A DNA stretch of 36,244 nucleotides from Roseovarius autotrophicus (lineage in GTDB: Bacteria > Pseudomonadota > Alphaproteobacteria > Rhodobacterales > Rhodobacteraceae): NCBI RefSeq assembly GCF_018069895.1, contig NZ_JAGQDH010000025.1:1-36244 (forward strand). The letters run 5' to 3'. Positions 15,366 through 23,125 of the stretch are shown in pieces. The notes under the pieces were generated by a model that saw only the letters and a program-made list of their open reading frames with translations, ran no database searches and was not told the origin of the DNA. The position numbers were made by a program, and so were the translations under genes. Position 1 is the first letter of the stretch. Every line of letters starts with the position of its first letter.

Positions 15366-15781
15366 CACCCCGCGAGACCATCCTCTCCGCCCTGGCGGAC
15401 CTGTTGCGCACGGTGCCGCATGTGCCGGTGCTGCGCGGCGAGGTCCTGCCCGAGCGCGTTCCCCCCGCCGGTCTGATGATCCTGCGCGATGGCGAGCCGG
15501 GCGAGCCCGGCGTGACGCTCTCGCCGCTGCGCTACCACTACCAGCATCGGGCCGAGATCGAGGCGGTCGTGCAGGGCAATGATCGCGACACGACCTTCGC
15601 CGCGCTCTGCGCCAGCGTGGGCGAGGCAATTTCTGCCGACCGCACGCTGGGCGGCCGGTGCGACTGGATCGAAGCCGAGGCCCCGCGTCCGGTTGATCTG
15701 CCCGTCGAGGGCGCGACTGGTCTGAAGGCGGCCGTGATCCCGGTGATCCTGCACTACAGCACGGCCGACCCGTTGGCCTGA
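15362..15781 (+). CDS. Minor tail protein, probable tail terminator (gpU position)
   Basis: This 139-aa protein starts MTPRETILSALADLLRTVP, overlapping the upstream stop by ATGA. It has an alternating alpha/beta pattern (GLMILRDGEPGEPGVTLSP, YHYQHRAEIEAVVQG, and a terminal VIPVILHYSTADPL strand) like tail terminators of siphophages. Lambda gpU occupies this place and caps the tail tube to fix its length. I rely on position and secondary-structure pattern. Relatives are sometimes labelled acyl-CoA transferase in databases, which has no support here. Confidence 0.65.
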   Translation: MTPRETILSALADLLRTVPHVPVLRGEVLPERVPPAGLMILRDGEPGEPGVTLSPLRYHYQHRAEIEAVVQGNDRDTTFAALCASVGEAISADRTLGGRCDWIEAEAPRPVDLPVEGATGLKAAVIPVILHYSTADPLA

Positions 15782-15809
15782 CCCCACCCGACAACCCGAG
15801 GAGAACACT

Positions 15810-16751
15810 ATGGCACGAGCCCAAGGGGCGCGGGCGCAGATGGCGCTGGCGTTCGAGACCACCTATGGAACGCCCCCTATAGGCGGCTACACCCGAATAC
15901 CGTTTGCCAGCGCGACGCTGGGGGCCGAGCAGCCGCTGCTGAACAGCGAGCTGCTGGGCTATGGCCGCGATCCGCTGGCGCCGATCAAGGATGCGGTCAC
16001 GGCGGATGGCAATGTCGTCGTGCCCATCGACGCGCAGGCATTCGGCTTCTGGCTGAAGGCGGCGTTCGGGGAGCCGACGACCACTGGCGCAGCCGCCCCC
16101 TATACTCACGAGTTCCGTTCGGGAAACTGGACCCTGCCGTCGCTGTCGATCGAGACCGGCATGCCGGAGGTGCCGCGTTTCGCCATGTATTCGGGCTGCG
16201 TGCTCGACACGCTCAGCTGGCAGATGCAGCGCTCAGGGCTGCTGACCGCGACCGCGAGTCTGGTGGCGCAGGGCGAAACGGTGGCGGCGGTCTCCGCCGC
16301 CGGTACACTGGCGGAGATCGGCCTGCAGCGCTTCGGTCATTTCAACGGAGCGGTCAGCAGGAATGGCGTGGCGCTCGGCAACGTAGTCTCGGCCGAGATC
16401 ACCTATGCCAACAACCTCGACCGGATCGAGACGATCCGGAGCGATGGCCGCATCGACGGCGCGGACCCGTCCATCGCTGCGCTGACAGGCCGGATTGAAG
16501 TGCGCTTTGCCGATCAGCTGCTGGTGACGCAGGCGATCAATGGCGAGCCCAGCGAACTCTCCTTCGGCTACACGCTGCCCTCGGGCGAAAGCCTGACGCT
16601 CACCGCCCATGCCGTCTATCTGCCGCGCCCGCGAATCGAGATTGCCGGGCCCCAGGGAGTGCAAGCGACCTTCGACTGGCAGGCGGCGCGCGATGGCGGC
16701 TCGGGCCGGATGTGCACCGTCACCCTGATCAACGGCATTGAGGAGTATTGA
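15810..16751 (+). CDS. Major tail tube protein
   Basis: This 313-aa protein lies between the tail terminator-like gene and the tail chaperones, the place of lambda gpV. It starts MARAQGARAQMALAFETTYG with GTPPIGGYTRIPF following, typical of tail tube proteins of alphaproteobacterial siphophages. It is beta-rich with two repeated half-domains and ends VTLINGIEEY. AGGAG 8 nt before ATG 15810 is a good Shine-Dalgarno, suiting an abundant product. Rings of this protein form the tail tube. Confidence 0.85.
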   Translation: MARAQGARAQMALAFETTYGTPPIGGYTRIPFASATLGAEQPLLNSELLGYGRDPLAPIKDAVTADGNVVVPIDAQAFGFWLKAAFGEPTTTGAAAPYTHEFRSGNWTLPSLSIETGMPEVPRFAMYSGCVLDTLSWQMQRSGLLTATASLVAQGETVAAVSAAGTLAEIGLQRFGHFNGAVSRNGVALGNVVSAEITYANNLDRIETIRSDGRIDGADPSIAALTGRIEVRFADQLLVTQAINGEPSELSFGYTLPSGESLTLTAHAVYLPRPRIEIAGPQGVQATFDWQAARDGGSGRMCTVTLINGIEEY

Positions 16752-16754
16752 TTC

Positions 16755-17192
16755 ATGCTGCGTCTGAACCTCGTCCGTGAGCCTTACTGGCTCGATCTTG
16801 GCCTTGGCGTCAGCGTCCAGGTCGAACCGCTGACCACCGCGCTGATGGTCGCCGCGCGCAGCGATCCGGCGATGCGCGGCCTGCCTGAGGGCGCGAACGA
16901 CGACGAGATCGCCGTGATTTTCGGCAAGACGCTGGCTGAGCGCGCCATCCTTGATTGGGAGGGTGTGGGCGATGCGGAGGGCAATCCCACACCGGTCACA
17001 CCCGAAGGGATCACCGCACTTCTCGATATCTGGCCGATCTTCGAGAAGTTCCAGATGAACTATGTCGCCAGCGGGTTGGAGATCGAGCTGGAAAAAAACG
17101 CCTCCGCGCCCTCGCAGACTGGATCTGGGGCGGGGGCGAAGGCTACTGCGCGGCCTGCGAAGGCGCGTGCCCGGACTGCCCGCAAACCCTGA
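16755..17192 (+). CDS. Tail assembly chaperone, short form (gpG-like)
   Basis: This 145-aa protein (MLRLNLVREPYWLDLGLGV and following) precedes the tape measure region and carries an A-AAA-AAC slippery heptamer at 17093-17099 (residues 113-115, EKN). Reading on in frame gives an Ala/Lys/Arg-rich low-complexity tail of about 30 residues. Ribosomes that slip back one base make the longer G-T protein. In lambda both forms coat the tape measure before the tube polymerises. It begins 3 bases after the tube gene. Confidence 0.82.
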   Translation: MLRLNLVREPYWLDLGLGVSVQVEPLTTALMVAARSDPAMRGLPEGANDDEIAVIFGKTLAERAILDWEGVGDAEGNPTPVTPEGITALLDIWPIFEKFQMNYVASGLEIELEKNASAPSQTGSGAGAKATARPAKARARTARKP

Positions 17193-17431
17193 ACGCGCCG
17201 CACACATGGGAAGGCTGGCAGGTCTGGGACCTGGCCGGGCGACTGGGTGGCCAGATCCGCGCCGTGCCCGGGGTCGTGCTGGGATGGGACATGAGCGCAG
17301 CGCTCGCCATGGCCGATGCGCTGGGCGTCGATCCCCGCGCCGCGGCCGAGCTCCTGCCCGTGATCGAGGCGATGATGGTGCGGCATCTCAATGATAAGAT
17401 GGACGCGGAGACCGGGGGGCTGAACGGGTGA
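16755..17431 (+). CDS. Tail assembly chaperone, -1 frameshift product (gpG-T-like)
   Basis: Slippage at 17093-17099 joins the first 115 residues of the G-like protein to a second frame that continues RLRALADWIWGGGEGY to a stop at 17431, giving about 225 aa. The second frame has no start codon with a Shine-Dalgarno near its beginning, so it is most simply made by frameshifting. It contains a CxxCxxxCxxC cluster (codons at 17147, 17156, 17168 and 17177) that could bind zinc, then WEGWQVWDLAGRLGGQIR and a helical acidic end. The T domain in lambda recruits the tube protein. Confidence 0.75.
17093..17099 (+). promoter_or_regulatory. Programmed -1 ribosomal frameshift site (A AAA AAC)
   Basis: Seven As followed by C, read in the zero frame as GAA AAA AAC, form an ideal X-XXY-YYZ slippery heptamer at the point where the G and G-T frames join. 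The next 40 bases are very GC-rich (for example CGCCCTCG at 17107 and CGGGGGCG at 17130) and may fold to promote pausing. Confidence 0.8.
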
Positions 17432-17439
17432 AACGCGGC

Positions 17440-17730
17440 TCAGCCCGCCAATGTGCGCTGGACGATCTTCGGATCCTTGTCGATCAGCGCCAGCAACACA
17501 CGCGCCGGTCCCTCGGGGCTGCGGCGGCGCTGTTCCCAGTTCAGAAGCGTGCCCTTCTTTACCCCGATGCTGCGGGCAAACTCGGTCTGCGAAAGCCCGG
17601 TGCGCGCCCGGATCGCCTGCACATCGGGTTCAGGCAGGTCGATCTCATGGATCGTGGCCTGTGCCTCGCCACTGGCATGGGCCAGCGCCTCCTTCAGGCC
17701 TTTCTCGATGCTTGTGAACGCGTCGGTCAT
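17440..17730 (-). CDS. XRE-family antitoxin, HigA/NadS-like
   Basis: This 96-aa protein has a C-terminal helix-turn-helix of the Cro/CI type (VQAIRARTGLSQTEFARSIG, then KKGTLLNWEQRRRSPEGPA), typical of antitoxins encoded after a RelE/HigB toxin. The N-terminal 35 residues are helical and acidic. AGGAGG lies 6 nt before ATG 17730. The start overlaps the toxin stop, so the order is toxin then antitoxin. It neutralises the toxin and represses the shared promoter. It is transcribed against the surrounding tail genes, ending 9 bases from the G-T stop. Confidence 0.85.
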   Translation of the reverse strand: MTDAFTSIEKGLKEALAHASGEAQATIHEIDLPEPDVQAIRARTGLSQTEFARSIGVKKGTLLNWEQRRRSPEGPARVLLALIDKDPKIVQRTLAG

Positions 17731-18068
17731 GTTGTCCTCCTGTAGCTGGCCGCAAGAGCAGCCCCCAGCTGCTTCACCATTTCCGTCTCGCGCGGGGTCA
17801 GGTTGGCCTTCTCGTTCTTCGCGAAGACCGTGATCAGAAAGATCGGCGTGTCCCCCTCGGGGCTGAAGAAGTGGATCACCCGATAGCCGCCGCTCTTGCC
17901 GCCGCCCTCGCGGGCGAAGCGAAACTTCCGCACCCCGCCGCCAATCGAGACCCCGGTCATCGGATTGCGCGCCACGAAATCGATCAGCGCAAGGCGCTCG
18001 TCCTCTGACATGAGACGGTCCGCGCGGCGCTGGAACTCCGGGGTCTCGACAACGGTGACAATGCTCAT
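17727..18068 (-). CDS. RelE/HigB-family toxin
   Basis: This 113-aa protein (MSIVTVVETPEFQRRADRL and following) shows the RelE-superfamily pattern: helical N-terminus, DFVARNPMTGVSIGGGVRKFRFA, then GKSGGYRVIHFFSPEGDTPIFLITVFAKNEK and a terminal helix. The GYRV-F-F and VFAKNEK signatures are typical of this NadS/HigA-paired toxin branch, members of which cleave mRNA on ribosomes. ATG 18068 has GGAGG only 1 nt upstream; ATG 18095 is in frame and would add 9 residues across the palindrome, so the start is uncertain. Confidence 0.85.
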   Translation of the reverse strand: MSIVTVVETPEFQRRADRLMSEDERLALIDFVARNPMTGVSIGGGVRKFRFAREGGGKSGGYRVIHFFSPEGDTPIFLITVFAKNEKANLTPRETEMVKQLGAALAASYRRTT

Positions 18069-18073
18069 GCCTC

Positions 18074-18110
18074 CATATGTGCGCCAATGGCGCATATGTC
18101 AATGGCGCGC
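18074..18110. promoter_or_regulatory. Palindromic operator candidate of the toxin-antitoxin pair
   Basis: TGCGCCA (18080-18086) and TGGCGCA (18088-18094) form a 7-bp palindrome about one central base, flanked by CATATG on both sides (18074-18079, 18093-18098). CAATGGCGC recurs at 18085 and 18100. It lies just upstream of the toxin gene and before the tape measure start at 18129. An XRE antitoxin binding here could control its own promoter. Confidence 0.5.
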
Positions 18111-18128
18111 AAGCGCAGGAACTGATCA

Positions 18129-20588
18129 ATGACAGAAAAACGCGTCTCCGTCCGCCTCGCGGCCAGCGGCGGCAGACAGGTGAAGGCCGAGCTGGAGGGT
18201 GTCGGCGAAGCTGGAAAACGTGGCTTCGGGCGCCTCTCGCGCGAGATGGAGGGCGCGAATGCCCGGCTTGCGGCCTTTGCCCGGCGCGCGCGGGTGGCGA
18301 CGGCAGCGGCGGCGGCCGCGATTGCGGTGGCCGCCACGGCGATGATCCGGTCGGGGCTCTCGGTCATCGACAGCCAGGCCAAGCTCGCCGCTTCGTTGGG
18401 CACCACGGTCGAGAGCATCCAGGTGCTCGAGCGCGCGGGCGATCTGGCCGGCGTGTCGATGGGGCAGGTCGAGCAGGCCGCGATGCAGCTGACCCGTCGC
18501 CTGTCACAGGCCGCTGCCGGGACCGGTCCAGCCGTCAAGGCGCTTGATCAACTGCGCCTTACTGCCAGCGAACTGCAGGCCCTGCCGCTCGACCAGCGCA
18601 TCGCGCTCATCCAGGACCGGCTGGCCGAGTTCGTGCCAGAGGCTGAGCGCGCCGCCGTCGCCTCCCAGCTCTTCGGCGATCGCGCTGCCCTGGTGTTCAC
18701 CCGCATCGATACCGCCACGCTTCAGCAGGCCACACAGGATGTGCGGGATTTCGGGGTCGTGGTGTCCGATCAGGACGCGGCCCAGATCGAGCGCACGAAT
18801 GACGCGATCTCGCGGTTGGGTCTGATCTGGCGCGGGCTCTCGAACCAGCTCGCCGTGGCTGCTGCCCCCGCTTTGGAAGCTGTCGCGGATGCGATGGCAG
18901 CAGTGGCGCGCACCACTGGACCGCTCGGGCGCGCGATCCGTGGCCTTTTCGACAACCTCGGCCGTCTGGCCACCATCGCCACCACATTCGCTGCTTTCAT
19001 GGCAGGGCGCTGGGTCGCCGGGATGGCCGCCGCGGCGCTCTCCGTTCGCGGCCTTGCCACCGCGCTCGTGGTGCTGCGCGGCGCGCTGATCCGCATCGGG
19101 ATCGGCGCGTTGATTGTCGGTGCAGGCGAACTCGTCTTCCAGTTCACCCGTCTCGTGCGCGGAGCCGGTGGCTTTGGCACTGCGCTCTCGCTGCTGGGCG
19201 ATTTCGCGAAAGAGGTCTGGGAGCGCATGAAGCTTGGCACCGTCGCCATGGGGCTCTCGATCATGGCCAGTTGGGCCGACATCAAGGCAGCGATTGCGGA
19301 GGCGCTGCAGACATCTCTGGAAGCCGTGGTTGGTTTCGGGAACGGGGCGCTGAACACCTTCCAGGGGGCGCTGGACGCGATCAAGGTGCTCTGGCGCGCG
19401 CTGCCGGGTGCCATCGGGGATTTTGCCTTCCAGGCAGCGAATGCGCTGATTGCGGGCATCGAGGCCATGCTGAACGGCGTCGGCCAGCGCATCAACGGGT
19501 TTCTGGACGGGATCAATGCCGGGCTCGAGGCGCTGGGGATCGAGCGGCGGGTCGCGCTGATCGGCGATCTGGAACTGGGCCGGATCGACAATCCCTTTGC
19601 GGGGTCGGCGACCGAGGCCGGGGCCGATGCACGCGCGGCGTTTCAGGCCGCGTTCACGTCCGAGCCGATCACCATGCCGGAACTCGGGCTTGGTGCCGCG
19701 GCTGAGGAAGCACGTGGACAGGCGGAAGAACTGCGCGAGGTGATGGCCGGCGTGACTGCTGCTGCAATGGCACCTCTGGAATCGGTGGCTGCGCTGCGCG
19801 AGGCTGTCGCAGCATCCGGTGCCGATACCGAGGCAAGTTTAGACGCGGCGGATCGCGCAGCTACCAAGCTGAACGCGGAGCTGGAGAAAACAACTGACAC
19901 AACGAAAAAGACCGGCAGCGCTGGTGGTGCCGCTGGCAAAGCGATGCGCGAGGGTGCCGATGCTGCTCGCGAAGCCTGGAAAGCAGCGGCCGATGAAATT
20001 CGGAAAGCGCAGGAACGATCGCGCGAGATCGCGCAGGGTCTGGCGGACGATATCACCGGGCCAATCAAGGAAGCGCTCCAGTCTGGGGAACTCGCGTGGG
20101 AGAGTTTCGCTGGCGCTGTTTCCCGTATTGCTCAGAACCTCGCGAACCGGCTGATCGAGCAGGCCTTCAAGCCGATCGAGAACGCGTTGCTCAATGCTTT
20201 CTCGGGCTTTGGCGGCGGCGGTGGCGGCGGTTTTCTCGCCAGCCTCTTCGGCTTCGCGCGCGGTGGTGTTTTCGCGGGTGGACAGGACCTGACGGCGTTC
20301 GCGCGCGGTGGCGTCGTGAACCGTCCCACGGTGTTCCCGTTCTCGCGCGGCATCGGGCTGATGGGCGAGGCTGGGCCCGAGGCAATCCTGCCGCTGCGGC
20401 GTGGACGCGACGGGAGGCTCGGGGTCGAGATGAATGGCGGGGAATCGTCACAGCCTGCACAGGACCTATCGACGCGCATCATCAACGTGCTCGACCCCTC
20501 CGTCGTGGGCGACTATCTCGCCACGCCCTCGGGCGAGCGGGCGATCCTGAATGTCATCCGCCGCAACCGGAATGCCTTGAATGCCTGA
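18129..20588 (+). CDS. Tail tape measure protein
   Basis: This 819-aa protein sets tail length. It shows the classic pattern: basic N-terminus, an Ala-rich hydrophobic segment (about 55-75), long helical regions, further hydrophobic segments in the middle (about 285-345), and a C-terminal Gly-rich stretch (GGGGGGFLASLFGFARGG) ending with the conserved FARGGVVNRPTVFPF and GLMGEAGPEAILPLRRG motifs of tape measure proteins. AGGA 8 nt before ATG 18129 supports the start. It follows the chaperone genes as in lambda, separated here by the toxin-antitoxin insertion. The stop overlaps the next gene by 8 bases. Confidence 0.93.
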   Translation: MTEKRVSVRLAASGGRQVKAELEGVGEAGKRGFGRLSREMEGANARLAAFARRARVATAAAAAAIAVAATAMIRSGLSVIDSQAKLAASLGTTVESIQVLERAGDLAGVSMGQVEQAAMQLTRRLSQAAAGTGPAVKALDQLRLTASELQALPLDQRIALIQDRLAEFVPEAERAAVASQLFGDRAALVFTRIDTATLQQATQDVRDFGVVVSDQDAAQIERTNDAISRLGLIWRGLSNQLAVAAAPALEAVADAMAAVARTTGPLGRAIRGLFDNLGRLATIATTFAAFMAGRWVAGMAAAALSVRGLATALVVLRGALIRIGIGALIVGAGELVFQFTRLVRGAGGFGTALSLLGDFAKEVWERMKLGTVAMGLSIMASWADIKAAIAEALQTSLEAVVGFGNGALNTFQGALDAIKVLWRALPGAIGDFAFQAANALIAGIEAMLNGVGQRINGFLDGINAGLEALGIERRVALIGDLELGRIDNPFAGSATEAGADARAAFQAAFTSEPITMPELGLGAAAEEARGQAEELREVMAGVTAAAMAPLESVAALREAVAASGADTEASLDAADRAATKLNAELEKTTDTTKKTGSAGGAAGKAMREGADAAREAWKAAADEIRKAQERSREIAQGLADDITGPIKEALQSGELAWESFAGAVSRIAQNLANRLIEQAFKPIENALLNAFSGFGGGGGGGFLASLFGFARGGVFAGGQDLTAFARGGVVNRPTVFPFSRGIGLMGEAGPEAILPLRRGRDGRLGVEMNGGESSQPAQDLSTRIINVLDPSVVGDYLATPSGERAILNVIRRNRNALNA

Positions 20589-21753
20589 GGTGGGAGGCCC
20601 ACTGCCGCTGCTGTTCTGGGCTTTCCCGGCGGCACAGGAGATCAACGAAGTGCTGGAATGGCGCACCGATGTGCTGACATCGCGCGCGGGCGAACAGCGC
20701 ATCGCGCTTCGACCCCGGCCACGCGAGATCGTCACGTTCCGGCACAGGCTGGATGCGCCGGGCATGGCGCGCGCCGCGGAACTCGCCCGCTTCGGGTTCG
20801 CCGGAGACTGGCTGGTCCCGCTCTGGCATATGGCGCTGCAGCCCGGTGCAGATCTGGTGCAAGGCGCGACCGAGATCCTGCTCGACACGGGGCTCTCGGA
20901 TTTCCGCAGCGGCGATCTGGCGGCGATAGCGGTCGATGGCCGTGAAGCGGTGGCGGTGGCCATCGCCAGCGTTCAGGCCGACCGGCTGATCCTGACCGAG
21001 CCATTGGTTCTGCAACTGCCCGGCCCGACGGTGGCGGCGCGGCGCATCACCATCGCGCCGATCCGCGCAGGGGTGCTGACTTCCGCCATCGAGGTCACCC
21101 GCCGCAGGCAGGGAGATGGTACGGTCACAGCCAGTTTCCTGTTGCGCGATGCACCGGACATCGCCGCGCCCGTGTTGCCGACCTATCTCGGACGCCCGGT
21201 CCAGACCGACCCGAGCCTTCTGCGACGCCCGCTCAGCGCCAGCTTGCGCCGCGCGGTGGAATATGTCGACAACGGCTTCGGCCCGCTCAAAGTCGAGCCT
21301 ATGCGCGATGTCTTCGAGCGGAGCGAGACGATCACGCTCAAGGCACAAGGCCCAACCGCGCGTCACGCCCTGCGCCGCTGGCTCTGGTCTCTCCGGGGGC
21401 GGCAAGCCAGCTTTTGGGTGCCTACCTGGGGCCATGAGCTGCAATTGCGCACGGCCATGACGTCAGGATCGGTGCTGATGCGCGTGGCGCCGGTCGCCCC
21501 ACTCGCGGCCTATGTCGGTCGCGCGATCCTGCTGGAGATGCCGACCGCGCTGCGCTTCCGGACCATCACGGCGGCGATAGAGGACGGGGACGATCACCGC
21601 TTGACGCTGTCCTCGAACCTCGGGGAGCCAGTTCCGCTCACGACCAAGGTGCATTTTCTGACCGCGATGCGCGCGGATGCCGACCGCGTCGAGATCCAGC
21701 ATGGCGCTGTGGCGAGCGAAGTGACCCTCCCTGTCATCGAGGTGCCCGAATGA
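20581..21753 (+). CDS. Tail-tip protein of unknown fold
   Basis: This 390-aa protein (MPEVGGPLPLLFWAFPAAQEI and following) lies between the tape measure and the BR0599-type gene, where siphophages encode the distal tail protein. It has a beta-rich pattern with an aromatic motif LRRWLWSLRGRQASFWVPTW about three quarters along, which I know from tail proteins of rhodobacterial prophages and gene transfer agents. I infer a baseplate hub or distal-tail role but cannot name a family. It overlaps both neighbours (8 and 4 bases). Confidence 0.65.
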   Translation: MPEVGGPLPLLFWAFPAAQEINEVLEWRTDVLTSRAGEQRIALRPRPREIVTFRHRLDAPGMARAAELARFGFAGDWLVPLWHMALQPGADLVQGATEILLDTGLSDFRSGDLAAIAVDGREAVAVAIASVQADRLILTEPLVLQLPGPTVAARRITIAPIRAGVLTSAIEVTRRRQGDGTVTASFLLRDAPDIAAPVLPTYLGRPVQTDPSLLRRPLSASLRRAVEYVDNGFGPLKVEPMRDVFERSETITLKAQGPTARHALRRWLWSLRGRQASFWVPTWGHELQLRTAMTSGSVLMRVAPVAPLAAYVGRAILLEMPTALRFRTITAAIEDGDDHRLTLSSNLGEPVPLTTKVHFLTAMRADADRVEIQHGAVASEVTLPVIEVPE

Positions 21754-22610
21754 CCTATGCCAGCATCGAGTCCTCGACCGCTGAGGGCCGACCCTATTTC
21801 CTCTACCAGTTCGTCGAGGGCGATCAGGTCTGGCGTTTCACCAGCCGGGCCACGGCCTGGACCAGTGCGGGGAGCGGCGGGGAGACGATCATCTGGGAGC
21901 CTGCTGCCGTGGCCCATGGTGATGTGGTACAGACCAGCGAGATCGAGCGCGGGCGGCTGGAACTGACCTGGCCGCTCTCGCATCCTTTCGCACGGCGATT
22001 CCTCGGTCCCTTGGGCAACACGCCGGTGACGCTGACCATCTTCCGCGGGCATGAGCAGGTGCCGGGCGAGACGGTGGCGCATTGGAAGGGCCGCGTGATG
22101 GGTGCCGAGGTCGAGGGGCAGCGGATCATTCTGCAGGCGGAGTCGATCTTCAGCACGCTGCGCCGCGCTGGCGTGCGGGCGAAGTATCAGCGGCTTTGCC
22201 GTCACGCGCATTACGGACGCGGCTGCACGCTGGACATCGCGCTGCACTGGCGGGCCGGGACGGTGACAGCGGTCGCGGGGGTGCTCGTGACCATCTCCGA
22301 GGCTGCGGAGTATCCGGACGGCTGGTTCCGGGCTGGCGTGCTGCGGTTCGGGCCAGAACTCGGCTTCATCACGGGCCATGCGGGCGCGGTGGTGATGCTC
22401 TCGCGCCCGATACCAGAGCTCGCGGTCGCGCTCGCCGCCCCCGAGATCGACCCGGAGACGGGCGATCCCCTGCCGGTTCTGGCCAACATCGCGCCGGGCT
22501 GCGACCTGCGCGCGTCCACCTGCGTGAACAAGTTCGGCAATCTTCCCAACTTCGGGGGGTTTCCCGAAATTCCCGGCCGCAACCCGCTCGGCGGCGGGTC
22601 CATCGTCTGA
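21750..22610 (+). CDS. BR0599/DUF2163 family tail-tip protein
   Basis: This 286-aa protein is the counterpart of the gene transfer agent hub protein with DUF2163 and phage_BR0599 domains. The N-terminal part (YFLYQFVEGDQVWRFTS, then IWEPAAVAHGDVVQTSEIER) is the DUF2163 half. YQRLCRHAHYGRGCTLD and the ending GCDLRASTCVNKFGNLPNFGG mark the BR0599 half, with Cys residues that may bind an iron-sulfur cluster or zinc, as reported for related hub proteins. It connects the distal tail to the J-like protein. The ATG overlaps the upstream stop. Confidence 0.88.
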   Translation: MTYASIESSTAEGRPYFLYQFVEGDQVWRFTSRATAWTSAGSGGETIIWEPAAVAHGDVVQTSEIERGRLELTWPLSHPFARRFLGPLGNTPVTLTIFRGHEQVPGETVAHWKGRVMGAEVEGQRIILQAESIFSTLRRAGVRAKYQRLCRHAHYGRGCTLDIALHWRAGTVTAVAGVLVTISEAAEYPDGWFRAGVLRFGPELGFITGHAGAVVMLSRPIPELAVALAAPEIDPETGDPLPVLANIAPGCDLRASTCVNKFGNLPNFGGFPEIPGRNPLGGGSIV

Positions 22611-22619
22611 GACATCGCA

Positions 22620-22868
22620 ATGGTCTTCAACTTCATCGCGCAACTCGCCATCGGGCTGGTGCTCTCGGCGGTTTCCTTCGTCCTGAGCCCGCGGCCCAAG
22701 GTCGAGAAGCCAACAGCGGCCGGGCTCGACGATTTCTCGCTCCCCACCGCCGAGGAGGGCCGGCCGATCCCGGTGGTCTTCGGGACGGTGCTGATCACCG
22801 GGCCCAATGTGGTCTGGGCGGGCGATCTCAAGGTCGATCCCATCCGCAAGAAAGGCGGCAAGAAGTGA
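22620..22868 (+). CDS. Small tail assembly protein preceding the host-specificity protein
   Basis: This 82-aa protein has an N-terminal hydrophobic helix (FIAQLAIGLVLSAVSFVLS) followed by PRPKVEKPTAAGLDDFSLPTA and PVVFGTVLITGPNVVWAGDL. The last segment matches the first part of J-like proteins in other phages, so this may be a separately encoded N-terminal piece of the host-specificity protein. It sits 9 bases after the hub gene with a weak Shine-Dalgarno. The end overlaps the next GTG start. Confidence 0.7.
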   Translation: MVFNFIAQLAIGLVLSAVSFVLSPRPKVEKPTAAGLDDFSLPTAEEGRPIPVVFGTVLITGPNVVWAGDLKVDPIRKKGGKK

Positions 22869-23125
22869 CCGATCCAGACCACAGCACGGCCCGCCCTCTC
22901 CGCGTGACGATTCAGGACCTGCGCACGGCGCGCTATTGCCTTGCCGGCGCGCGTCCCTGGTTTCGCCGCCAGGGTTTTGAGTGGCAGGCGTTTCTCGATC
23001 ACGGCATCTCCGCCGAGCGGATGCGCGCCACGGGCGATGCGCTGGTCGGGCCGGTGATCGCCGCCGCCGAGGCCCGGGAAGCGCGCGAGGCGCGGGAACG
23101 GGAGGGCACCGATGGGCGGGCGTAG
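22865..23125 (+). CDS. Small tail-tip protein of unknown function
   Basis: This 86-aa protein begins at GTG 22865, overlapping the upstream stop (GTGA), and reads MTDPDHSTARPLRVTIQDLR, then ARPWFRRQGFEWQAFLDHGI. The pattern RTARYCLAGARPWFRRQG is familiar from the same position in rhodobacterial prophages but has no assigned role. The C-terminus is a charged helix (REAREAREREG) and overlaps the J-like gene by 14 bases. Confidence 0.65.
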   Translation: MTDPDHSTARPLRVTIQDLRTARYCLAGARPWFRRQGFEWQAFLDHGISAERMRATGDALVGPVIAAAEAREAREAREREGTDGRA

